Positions 1-6,466 of a stretch of 7,755 bases of DNA are shown here, piece after piece. The translations under genes and the position numbers were made by a program. The notes below the pieces were generated by a model. That model saw nothing but the letters and a program-made list of their open reading frames with translations. It was not told the origin of the DNA and did no database searches. The stretch comes from CAZEDK01 sp964511025 (GTDB lineage Bacteria; Patescibacteriota; Gracilibacteria; UBA1369; GWF2-33-10): assembly GCA_964511025.1 (NCBI GenBank), contig CAZEDK010000053.1:1-7755 (forward strand), written 5' to 3'. Each line of letters starts with the position of its first letter. The stretch's first letter is position 1.

Positions 1-11
1 ATTTAGGTATC

Positions 12-35
12 TTATTTTTTACCAAGACCCCTAGT
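12..35 (-). repeat. 24-nt dispersed inverted repeat, left copy
   Basis: Read on the minus strand, this 24-mer begins directly after the TAG stop of the 266-residue gene and matches 5057-5080 on the plus strand at 22 of 24 positions; both differences are transitions. The shared core is GGGTCTTGG followed, after one variable base, by AAAAAATAA. It forms no convincing hairpin alone, so it is not an obvious intrinsic terminator. It may be the end of a mobile segment or a repeated 3' intergenic element. Confidence 0.7.
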
Positions 36-836
36 CTAAAAAATGTAAAGATTTTCACTGCACCCTTTTGATACCAAATAATCTTTTGCAATTTGTGGAT
101 CATTTGCGTCCTGCGAAAGTTCAGTAAGTCTGTTATTAATCAATTCTTTTTCAGTATTTTCATCATATAACGCTTTTAATTCAAGCAATGTTTCGTCAAA
201 TTTTTCAATATCTTCCTTGTCATCTGTAAGATTCATAAAGCCGGATCTATTAATTTTGATATCCATTTTATCATTCTTTTTTTGCTCTTTTTTCACCTGC
301 GAAATCATTTCAGAAATAACGATATCTTTTTCTTTGTTATTGAAATTACTTATAGCTTCTTCTATTTTTGTCTTAATCCACTCCTTCTGCTCATCATCAG
401 CTTCAAAAAGATAAAAAGCCTCTATCAGCATACGCGGATAGATTCTTGATTCAGTTGTAATATTTAACTGTTTTATCTTTTTACCGGACAAAGCAACTTT
501 TTCATTAATTGCAAGAAGCATTTGCGCTGTTGTTACAGTGCAACTTTCCAAATCCATCGACTGATCTATAGACGAATCAATTGTTTGACTCAAAACTCCA
601 CTTAACGATAAATCTCCTAAAGTTTTCACATAAGGACCTGCAACAAATACCGCATCAACCTTACGCTGAGTATTGTAAACAAATTTTATAAGTGTCGTAT
701 ATCCATCAAGAGAACTAGTATTCGAGACAAAAGAATCGCGAGCTTCTATCAGCAAAACATTCGCTTCTTTTGCTTTGCAAGCATAAGACGCAAGAAATAA
801 AATTATAAATAAACTTATAATAAAAATTTTTTTCAT
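36..836 (-). CDS. Exported protein of unknown function, 266 aa
   Basis: I do not recognise a family. The N-terminus is a clear Sec signal: MKK followed by a hydrophobic stretch to about residue 18, then ASYAC at 16-20. Cys20 could be a lipidation site, but the preceding residues (S-Y-A) do not make a good lipobox, so cleavage by signal peptidase I near residue 19 is equally possible. The mature part has only two other cysteines, Cys99 and Cys259, which could form a disulfide outside the cytoplasm. Residues about 145-240 are rich in Lys, Glu and Asp and look helical, perhaps coiled-coil; no membrane segment follows the signal. The start is the ATG at 834-836, the only one placing the signal at the N-terminus. 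It is transcribed divergently from the exported S41 protease, 96 bases away, so a partner or substrate relationship is conceivable but unproven. The stop is TAG. Confidence 0.8.
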   Translation of the reverse strand: MKKIFIISLFIILFLASYACKAKEANVLLIEARDSFVSNTSSLDGYTTLIKFVYNTQRKVDAVFVAGPYVKTLGDLSLSGVLSQTIDSSIDQSMDLESCTVTTAQMLLAINEKVALSGKKIKQLNITTESRIYPRMLIEAFYLFEADDEQKEWIKTKIEEAISNFNNKEKDIVISEMISQVKKEQKKNDKMDIKINRSGFMNLTDDKEDIEKFDETLLELKALYDENTEKELINNRLTELSQDANDPQIAKDYLVSKGCSENLYIF

Positions 837-932
837 GTTAATTTTGGCAAGATTAATAAATAATTAGGACTAGAAATAAAATAATCCTTTTTGTTAGGAT
901 GTAAAAGATAATTTTATTAAAAACCACAAAAT

Positions 933-2621
933 ATGTTTAAGTTAAAAATATTTCTTCCAGCTCTGTTTTTGTTAAATTTAGCATTAAACACAAACATCGC
1001 ATTGGCGTTTGAGACAATAGAAACTCAAGAAGAGTGCTTCACAGCAGAAAAACGCTTTGAGATAGAAAACCAAAAAATAATTAAAAAAATTGACGCAATC
1101 GAGACAATGCTTCGGTATATAGGCATTTGCGATTTTGAAAAAAATATAAACGTTGAATTACCATATTCAGACACATCTACTCTTAACGAAGAAGACCTGA
1201 ATATCATAAAAACAGCATATAAAAACAGCATATTAAATGATTCTAAATCGTTAGTTGTCAAAAGAATTATCAATAGAATAGACACAGCTGAAATGAGTCT
1301 GAAATTATATGGACTATTTCTAAGTCCGGAAGCTGTAGATGAAAGCGAAAATACTTTTCAAGACATAGCCAAAAACAAAACAAATATAGCAGTTTTGGTT
1401 AAAAAAATAGCTTTTCCAGGTACTGAAGATAGATATTTTTATCCTTCAAAAACTCTATCCGGAGCAGAATTAATTGAATGGATGGATAACTTGAATTCAT
1501 TTACAAAGAATATAATTAAAACTGATGATAATACATTTCCTACAAATAATTCTGACGATATCACTGATATTCATATAGAAGAAATAGTAGATATGTGGAA
1601 TTTGGTCAAGGATTACCTAGTCTCACCTATTGATGAAGAAGTTGACTACGTAGAGCTCGAAGAAAGCGTACTAAAAGCTATGTTTGATACATTACATGAA
1701 ACTGTTGATCCATATTCATATTATTTTACCGAGACTCAAACCACAACAAATAATGAAACGGATTATGTAGGAATTGGCGCAACACTTGGTATTAATGAGG
1801 ATGGCAAAGTGTATATAGACAGCATATTTGAAGACTCCCCTGCTCAAAAAGCCGGGATAATGACTTTGGACGTGATACTTGAAATTGACAACACGTCAAC
1901 CGAAGGCTTTAGTACAGAGAATGCCGCAACACTCATCAGGGGTGAAGAAGGAACAACCGTAAAATTAAAACTTTACAGACCGTCAACCAAAAAAAATATC
2001 ACAATTACGATCACAAGAGAAAGTATTGAAATAAGCTATCTTGATTCAGAAATTGTGGAATATAATGGAAAATATTTCCTCAATTCCAAATTAAAAACTT
2101 TTATTATACCGGGCATTATAGATACTTACAAAGATCACATCAAACAAGCAATCGAATCAAATACATCAATTAGCGGCATTCTACTTGATTTGCAAGGTAA
2201 TCCCGGAGGTTACGTGTCAGAAGTACAAAAACTCATAGAAATTTTTGTTGATGCAAATCAAACAGGCTTTAGTTTTGAATATTCAAATGGCGAAACTGAA
2301 ACTTTTAAAACAACTGAAAAAGCTTATACGGATTTGCCTCTTGTTGTACTTGTCGACAATTCGTCAGCTTCAGCATCAGAAATTTTTGCAGGCGCAATGC
2401 AAGACCTAAATAGAGCTGAAATTATAGGACAAACAACGTATGGAAAATTTGTAGCACAACAGGTTTTTTACTTCAAACAAACAACAAATGGAGAAGGAAG
2501 ATTCACGGTTGCAAAATGGTACACTCCAAATGGCAATTTTGCTCCAATAGTACCGGATCAAATTGTTGCAGGAGAGGATAAACAATTAAGCTCAGGATTC
2601 AAATGGCTATTTGAACAGTAA
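933..2621 (+). CDS. Exported C-terminal-processing protease, S41 family (Prc/CtpA-like) with PDZ domain
   Basis: This is a serine protease with a Ser-Lys catalytic mechanism that trims or degrades proteins outside the cytoplasm, recognising C-terminal ends through its PDZ domain (family knowledge). The signal peptide covers residues 1-25, with cleavage likely after NIALA. Residues 26-215 form a helical, charged region I cannot assign. Residues about 238-262 (ELEESVLKAMFDTL...VDPYSYYF) match the family segment before the PDZ. The PDZ domain spans about 277-366. The protease core spans about 385-535, with the SSASASE motif giving nucleophile Ser480, the general base Lys505 in TYGK, and Gln509. 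The Ser-to-Lys spacing of 25 equals that of E. coli Prc (S452/K477), and Lys-to-Gln is +4 as in B. subtilis CtpB. The usual Gly after the catalytic Lys is Phe506 here. The ATG at 933 directly precedes the signal peptide; no Shine-Dalgarno is seen. The 3' end lies 3 bases from the convergent toxin gene, with no visible terminator. Confidence 0.93.
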   Translation: MFKLKIFLPALFLLNLALNTNIALAFETIETQEECFTAEKRFEIENQKIIKKIDAIETMLRYIGICDFEKNINVELPYSDTSTLNEEDLNIIKTAYKNSILNDSKSLVVKRIINRIDTAEMSLKLYGLFLSPEAVDESENTFQDIAKNKTNIAVLVKKIAFPGTEDRYFYPSKTLSGAELIEWMDNLNSFTKNIIKTDDNTFPTNNSDDITDIHIEEIVDMWNLVKDYLVSPIDEEVDYVELEESVLKAMFDTLHETVDPYSYYFTETQTTTNNETDYVGIGATLGINEDGKVYIDSIFEDSPAQKAGIMTLDVILEIDNTSTEGFSTENAATLIRGEEGTTVKLKLYRPSTKKNITITITRESIEISYLDSEIVEYNGKYFLNSKLKTFIIPGIIDTYKDHIKQAIESNTSISGILLDLQGNPGGYVSEVQKLIEIFVDANQTGFSFEYSNGETETFKTTEKAYTDLPLVVLVDNSSASASEIFAGAMQDLNRAEIIGQTTYGKFVAQQVFYFKQTTNGEGRFTVAKWYTPNGNFAPIVPDQIVAGEDKQLSSGFKWLFEQ

Positions 2622-2624
2622 AAT

Positions 2625-3395
2625 TTATTGTAAAAGATACTTATTCGCCGCTTCCTGCAAAACATTTTTGATATTAGTTTTTAAATCAGGTTTTAACCAG
2701 AAATCTTTATAATCTAAAATCTCTATATTTCCTGCATTCATATCGTCGAGATAAGTAAGACTTTTAATTATTAATGGATCAGAAAATTGAGAAGCCTCAT
2801 TACCAAATTTTTCTTTGAATAGAGCTATGATTTGTAGCACTTCAAAATTATTAAATTTCACCAAAGATGCTAAATCAAAATAATCTTTAAGTTCACTTCT
2901 TCTAAATATTACAGCCATTTTCATAGCTGCAATATCTTCTACACTATATAAATTGAAATGATGATAAGGCACTAAATCCTTTAACATGGGATATTTCACT
3001 TCACCAAAAAACGAAACTTTTACAGTATTATATTCAAAACTTAAAGTGTTCTTTAAAAACTGNNNNNNNNNNNNNNNNNNNNNNNNNNNNNNNNNNNNNN
3101 NNNNNNNNNNNNNNNNNNNNNNNNNNNNNNNNNNNNNNNNNNNNNNNNNNNNNNNNNGCGAAACATTTAAATTTTTAAAAATTCCTCTAAATCTATCAAC
3201 TAAAATTGCAGGATCAATAAATTTATGAGTTATAAAATCAAAATCTTCAGATTTTCTATGACCTATTTGTAATGCAAGCGCAGTACCACCAAACATAGCA
3301 AAATCATACTCATCAAATAAATTTTTTAACCGATCAAATAAAAAAAATACATCTAATTGCTGTTTTGAAAAAATTTTATTATGCAAAGTTAACAA
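2625..3395 (-). CDS. AbiEii/AbiGii-family nucleotidyltransferase toxin (interrupted by an assembly gap)
   Basis: The protein belongs to the DNA polymerase beta-like nucleotidyltransferases of type IV toxin-antitoxin and abortive-infection systems. AbiEii-type members are nucleotide-dependent transferases that stop growth unless held by a partner. Residues 35-54 carry FGGTALALQ followed by the acidic DFDF motif, so the metal-binding pair is Asp51/Asp53. After the gap, KVSFFG (126-131), EDIAAMK (153-159, Lys159) and RRSELKDYFDL (165-175) match the rest of the family. N positions 3063-3157 remove about 32 residues between these parts, but both sides are in the same frame, so a single intact gene is likely. 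The start is TTG at 3393-3395; no ATG is available before the catalytic motif. That TTG lies within the end of the upstream small gene (7-base overlap), supporting translational coupling. At about 256 residues the length is normal for the family. Its 3' end faces the protease gene. Confidence 0.87.
   Translation of the reverse strand: MLTLHNKIFSKQQLDVFFLFDRLKNLFDEYDFAMFGGTALALQIGHRKSEDFDFITHKFIDPAILVDRFRGIFKNLNVSXXXXXXXXXXXXXXXXXXXXXXXXXXXXXXXXQFLKNTLSFEYNTVKVSFFGEVKYPMLKDLVPYHHFNLYSVEDIAAMKMAVIFRRSELKDYFDLASLVKFNNFEVLQIIALFKEKFGNEASQFSDPLIIKSLTYLDDMNAGNIEILDYKDFWLKPDLKTNIKNVLQEAANKYLLQ
3063..3157. other. Assembly gap, 95 N
   Basis: A run of 95 N inside the minus-strand toxin gene. Flanking family motifs are in the same frame, so the true length probably differs from 95 by a multiple of three, if at all. 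Confidence 0.99.
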
Positions 3396-3665
3396 CTTAA
3401 AGAAATTGATTTAATAGATTCTCTTTTTATTGTATCAGGCAAATTTATTTTAAAATAGTTAGTAAAAAAANNNNNNNNNNCACTCCCCTCGCAAAGGACA
3501 ACTTAAATTTTTAACCAAATCCTCCCTTTTATAATTTTTCAAAACCCATCTTATATCCTCAATCGACCCACGATTAAATACTGTTGTTATGACAATATCT
3601 TTGTCTTTTTCGAAGTCAACAGTTGCGTAATGTATGAGACGTTGAATTGAGTCCGGAAGATTCAT
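3389..3665 (-). CDS. Small DUF6922-like protein, probable antitoxin partner of the AbiEii toxin (split by a gap)
   Basis: The visible N-terminal part is 61 residues. Its central segment, DKDIVITTVFNRGSIEDIRW (residues 21-40), resembles the small DUF6922 proteins often encoded just before AbiEii-type nucleotidyltransferases (from memory, not searched). Ten N at 3471-3480 interrupt it. Reading straight across the N gives a stop at 3459-3461, but if the true gap is not 10 bases another frame stays open. It gives 26 further residues, FFTNYFKINLPD...SLSC, and a TAA at 3389-3391. That stop overlaps the TTG start of the toxin as TTGTTAA, as expected of a coupled pair, so I take 3389 as the real end. 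The full protein would be about 90-100 residues. The part in the gap probably holds the end of the conserved domain. Start is ATG 3663-3665, with an extended -10 promoter just upstream and no Shine-Dalgarno. The antitoxin role is inferred from position only. Confidence 0.62.
3471..3480. other. Assembly gap of nominal length 10 N
   Basis: Ten N is probably a placeholder, not a measured length. For the small gene to stay in frame to 3389, the true length must be 10 plus a number that leaves remainder 2 on division by 3 (for example 9, 12 or 36). Confidence 0.95.
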
Positions 3666-3690
3666 AAATTAAGCTTTTTAATACATAGAT

Positions 3691-3699
3691 ATTATAGCA
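3691..3699 (-). promoter_or_regulatory. Extended -10 promoter of the minus-strand toxin-antitoxin module
   Basis: On the minus strand the sequence reads TGCTATAAT, a perfect extended -10 element (TGN plus TATAAT), with the hexamer at 3691-3696. Transcription would begin near 3684, about 19 bases before the ATG of the small gene. No good -35 sits at the right distance, which extended -10 promoters tolerate. Confidence 0.6.
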
Positions 3700-3761
3700 A
3701 AGTATTTGAAATTAGAAACTCATGCAAAACAATATTTTTTATCATCTGTCAAATGAAATAT

Positions 3762-3792
3762 AGCCGAATATAATTCAAAATTCAAGCCGAAT
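3762..3792 (+). promoter_or_regulatory. Direct repeat AGCCGAAT around the -35 of the plus-strand module (possible operator)
   Basis: AGCCGAAT occurs at 3762-3769 and again at 3785-3792, 23 bases apart. One copy lies just upstream of the -35 and the other in the spacer before the -10. A small palindrome, GAAT-ATA-ATTC (3766-3776), starts inside the first copy. AbiEi antitoxins are known to repress their own promoters by binding repeats there, so this is a reasonable candidate site; binding is inferred only. Confidence 0.4.
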
Positions 3793-3802
3793 TTGTTATA
3801 CT
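3774..3802 (+). promoter_or_regulatory. Promoter of the plus-strand toxin-antitoxin module
   Basis: A -35 TTCAAA (3774-3779, 4 of 6 consensus bases), a 17-base spacer and a -10 TATACT (3797-3802, 5 of 6). The expected transcription start near 3809 gives a leader of about 26 bases to the ATG at 3836. It is divergent from the promoter at 3691-3699, so one 170-base intergenic region serves both modules. Confidence 0.55.
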
Positions 3803-3835
3803 AATCCTAGATAATTAACATATTTGTTTATTTAT

Positions 3836-4504
3836 ATGGATCAATTACAATTGAATCTACTTGCGCAAAAAATCAAAATAGCGCCCGAGCATATCTTGCG
3901 TGAATATTTTGAAGTGGCGATTTTGCAAATTTTCAGCGATACGAATTTGACAAAAGATATGATCTTCTATGGGGGTACCGCTTTGAGGCTTGCGTATAAC
4001 GGAATAAGATTTTCAGAAGATTTGGATTTTTTAATTATAAATGATATTAAAGCAAAAAATTTAAAAGAAATTTTATTTGAACTCACAAAAAAATATACTG
4101 AACTGTCTCTTGTGGAAGTAAAAGATAAAAGAAACACATTATTTGCTTTGATAAAAATTCAACACAGTTCATTAAAGCATTCACGGCATATCAAAATTGA
4201 AATCTCCAAAAAGAAAAATGGGATCAAAAGCGAATACAGGCTTATCAGTTCGCAATGTTCAAATTTGACTCCTTTAATACAAACAGCGACATTGGAAAGT
4301 CTTGAATATACGAAAATTAAAGCTATCAATGGTAGAGATGAGCCAAGAGATTTTTTTGATTTTTGGTTAATTGAAAATTTACTCAAAAAACCTGTTATTT
4401 TCCCAAAACAAATCCCTTTTGAACATAATGAATTCAAAAGAGAATTAAAGCGTTTTGTGCCTCAAAATAAATGGACAATAATTGATCAAATTTTAAAATG
4501 CTAA
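3836..4504 (+). CDS. AbiEii/AbiGii-family nucleotidyltransferase toxin
   Basis: Nucleotidyltransferase of the type IV toxin-antitoxin group, expected to act in the cytoplasm and inhibit growth when its partner is lost. With the start at ATG 3836 (222 residues), YGGTALRLAYNG (45-56) plus FSEDLDF (59-65) form the catalytic motif, with Asp62 and Asp64 as metal ligands. A third acidic residue is Glu122 in HIKIEI. The late family motif appears as Lys162 and GRDEPRDFFDFW (166-177). No key residue is missing. A TTG twelve bases upstream is in frame but would add only four residues; ATG is preferred. The last seven bases, ATGCTAA, contain the start of the antitoxin gene. The toxin precedes the antitoxin, the reverse of classical abiEi-abiEii order. 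Besides the fold it shares little obvious sequence with the toxin at 2625-3395, so the two modules look independent and not a recent duplication. Confidence 0.9.
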   Translation: MDQLQLNLLAQKIKIAPEHILREYFEVAILQIFSDTNLTKDMIFYGGTALRLAYNGIRFSEDLDFLIINDIKAKNLKEILFELTKKYTELSLVEVKDKRNTLFALIKIQHSSLKHSRHIKIEISKKKNGIKSEYRLISSQCSNLTPLIQTATLESLEYTKIKAINGRDEPRDFFDFWLIENLLKKPVIFPKQIPFEHNEFKRELKRFVPQNKWTIIDQILKC

Positions 4505-5061
4505 TTCAACAGCTCATCAACGATTTGAAACAAATTCCTAAAACATATTTTTCTATAAACGATATTAGGAAATTTTATAAAGGTGAGATAAAAAGTTTGC
4601 CGGTAATAATTTTGCGTCTAGAAAAAAAAAGTATTTTAAAAAAAATAATCAGAGGTTTTTATACTTTTGATTTGCATTCATTAGACTATGAAGGTTTTGC
4701 GTGCACATACAAAAGACCGAGCTATATATCGCTTGAATACGCTCTTTATCATCATGGCTTAATAGACCAAGTGCCGGAAACAATCACTCTTATCACAAGC
4801 AGCAAATCACAAACGATAAATACAAACGCAAAAATTCTAGAATATTCTCATATCAAGCAAGATTTATTTTTCGGATATGAAATTGTCGGCAATATGCTAA
4901 TGGCAACAAAAGAAAAAGCTATTCTAGACGAACTATATTTAATCTCACTTAAAAAAAGAAGCTTGCATATAAATAAGCAGTGGTTTAAAAAAATAGATAA
5001 AAATGTATTTGCGAAACACCTTGAAATGTATCCCACTTATATCAAAAATTTGTCTTACTAA
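4498..5061 (+). CDS. AbiEi-like antitoxin / winged-helix autoregulator
   Basis: Probable antitoxin of the preceding nucleotidyltransferase, 187 residues. Residues about 1-56 form a winged helix-turn-helix ending in LRLEKKSILKKIIRGFYTF, the usual pattern in AbiEi-type regulators. Residues 73-100 (RPSYISLEYALYHHGL followed by VPETITLIT) and 121-146 (DLFFGYEIV...MATKEKAILDELYL) match the C-terminal domain of the AbiEi family. In that family the N-terminal domain binds promoter repeats to repress the operon and the C-terminal domain is needed to neutralise the toxin. The start ATG overlaps the toxin stop by seven bases, so translation is probably coupled. The direct repeats at 3762-3792 are the likeliest local operator. 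The TAA stop is inside the right copy of the 24-base dispersed repeat. Confidence 0.86.
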   Translation: MLIQQLINDLKQIPKTYFSINDIRKFYKGEIKSLPVIILRLEKKSILKKIIRGFYTFDLHSLDYEGFACTYKRPSYISLEYALYHHGLIDQVPETITLITSSKSQTINTNAKILEYSHIKQDLFFGYEIVGNMLMATKEKAILDELYLISLKKRSLHINKQWFKKIDKNVFAKHLEMYPTYIKNLSY

Positions 5062-5080
5062 GGGTCTTGGCAAAAAATAA
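5057..5080 (+). repeat. 24-nt dispersed inverted repeat, right copy
   Basis: Second copy of the element at 12-35, in opposite orientation, with 22 of 24 bases shared. It includes the TAA stop of the AbiEi-like gene and continues GGGTCTTGGC, then AAAAAATAA. Both copies therefore sit at the 3' end of a gene and point away from it. Confidence 0.7.
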
Positions 5081-5098
5081 AACACATACACGATAACA

Positions 5099-5111
5099 TC
5101 TCTCTCTCTCT
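5099..5111 (+). repeat. (TC)6T dinucleotide tract
   Basis: Six TC units plus one T in the 155-base gap between the AbiEi-like gene and the first ATPase. Such tracts can change length by slippage, but this one is far (more than 100 bases) from the ATPase start and lies in no gene. The same gap also holds an isolated TATACT at 5175-5180, about 37 bases before the ATPase ATG, which may be its -10; no matching -35 is seen. Confidence 0.75.
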
Positions 5112-5216
5112 GTCAAGCAAAATATACAAATTATTGTCTAATATGATTTTTTAAATAACTGATTTGATTTAAAATATACTTATGCAATATAGAAATCTAA
5201 GTTCTAATTTACATAA

Positions 5217-6425
5217 ATGTATATAAAAAGAAATATAGAGAAAAAAATCAAGGCTTTGGCGAAAAGCTTTCCTGTGGTAACGATTCTAGGACCAAGACAG
5301 TCAGGTAAAACTACTTTAGCCAGGAATCTTTTTCCAAAACATAAATATATCAATTTTGAAGATGTCTCTATAAGAAATATAGCAATGGCTGACCCAAAAG
5401 GATTTTTATTAAGCCAAGGAAATAAAGTGATATTTGATGAGTTTCAAAAAATACCTGAACTGGCTTCGGAAATTCTCATTTTCCTAGAAGGTAATAAAAG
5501 CCCTGGGCAATTCATCTTAACCGGTTCAGAAAATTTATCATTAACTCAAACTGTTTCACAGTCATTATCAGGGAGGTCGTCAATTTCTATATTGTATGGA
5601 CTGACTTATGAAGAACTTGAAAAATCTAAAATTTCATTCAAAAATCCATGGGAATATATACACAAAGGTTCGTATCCTGGAATATATTCTCATCATCAAG
5701 ATCCAAATGATTGGTATTCTTCATATATTACTACTTATATAGAAAGAGACGTGAGAAACATCAAAAATATAGACAATCTTGATTCATTTCAGAAATTCTT
5801 AAAATTACTCTGCGGAAGGACATCTCAAATCATTAATGATAGCAATTTAGCTTCTGAAGTTGGCGTATCATACAAAACCATTTCTTCTTGGATATCTATC
5901 ATTGAAGCTTCTTTTTTGGGCTTCAAAGTATTGCCATATCTTAACAATTACAACAAAAGGATTATTAGGTCTCCAAAATTTTATTTTAGCGACACAGGGC
6001 TTGCCACTTGGCTTCTTAACATAAGGCAAATCGATAGTATTTGGCTAAGCTATATGAGCGGGGCGTTATTTGAAAATTTAATAATTTCAGAAATACACAA
6101 ATTTATTCATAACAATGGATTGCACACTCAGATTTATTTTTATAAAGATTCAAATAACCTAGAATGCGACTGTATTATTGAATGGAATACAAAACTTTAT
6201 CTCATCGAAATCAAATCAACGCAAACAATAAAAAAAGAACTCTATGCAAATTTATTAACATTTAAAAAGTTAGACAAAAATATAGATAAGTTATATTTGA
6301 TTTATGGAGGCGATCAAGACTACAAACTCAGCGATATAAGCATTGTCAGTTGGAAGAATCTTGATAAGGCGTTGAAGGAAATTTTTAATTTAAATTTCAA
6401 AAACATCAAACATTATTTGTCTTAA
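5217..6425 (+). CDS. ATP-binding protein, AAA_14 + DUF4143 family, with PD-(D/E)XK-like C-terminus
   Basis: A widespread but poorly understood ATPase family common in uncultured bacteria and archaea. The AAA domain spans about 18-130: Walker A GPRQSGKTT (25-33), Walker B VIFDEFQ (71-77), a sensor-like strand FILTGSEN (99-106) and an arginine in SLSGR (Arg120). DUF4143 follows, with TYIERDVRNI (173-182) as its signature, a helix-turn-helix-like stretch SNLASEVGVSYKTISSWI (209-226), FYFSDTGLA (255-263) and GALFENLIISEI (282-293). The C-terminus has a nuclease-type pattern, ECD (Asp318), then EIK (Glu331, Lys333), so the residues needed for a restriction-like metal site are present. The length of 402 residues is normal for the family. 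ATG at 5217 gives the usual N-terminus; no Shine-Dalgarno is seen. It stands alone, 155 bases after the antitoxin gene. Its cellular role is not established; I infer only ATP binding and possible nucleic-acid contact. Confidence 0.9.
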   Translation: MYIKRNIEKKIKALAKSFPVVTILGPRQSGKTTLARNLFPKHKYINFEDVSIRNIAMADPKGFLLSQGNKVIFDEFQKIPELASEILIFLEGNKSPGQFILTGSENLSLTQTVSQSLSGRSSISILYGLTYEELEKSKISFKNPWEYIHKGSYPGIYSHHQDPNDWYSSYITTYIERDVRNIKNIDNLDSFQKFLKLLCGRTSQIINDSNLASEVGVSYKTISSWISIIEASFLGFKVLPYLNNYNKRIIRSPKFYFSDTGLATWLLNIRQIDSIWLSYMSGALFENLIISEIHKFIHNNGLHTQIYFYKDSNNLECDCIIEWNTKLYLIEIKSTQTIKKELYANLLTFKKLDKNIDKLYLIYGGDQDYKLSDISIVSWKNLDKALKEIFNLNFKNIKHYLS

Positions 6426-6466
6426 TTTTTTCTATTTTCCGATACGATTAAATACAGGTTAGCAGT

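Noticed and set aside
12..35. Intrinsic terminator for the 266-residue gene.
   Set aside because: Only a bulged GGTCTT/AAG-ACC pairing can be drawn, and the other copy of the repeat cannot form it.
884..900. Small hairpin ATCCT...AGGAT between the two divergent exported-protein genes.
   Set aside because: Five base pairs with a 7-base loop and a location between gene starts: too weak for a terminator, and no riboswitch pattern is visible. I also found no credible promoter pair in 837-932.
3747..3752. A perfect TTGACA on the minus strand upstream of the small antitoxin gene.
   Set aside because: No -10 lies 15-19 bases downstream of it, and the TGCTATAAT at 3691-3699 is too far away to be its partner.
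3824..3835. A longer start (TTG 3824) for the plus-strand toxin.
   Set aside because: It adds only four residues, and an ATG at 3836 gives the natural N-terminus.
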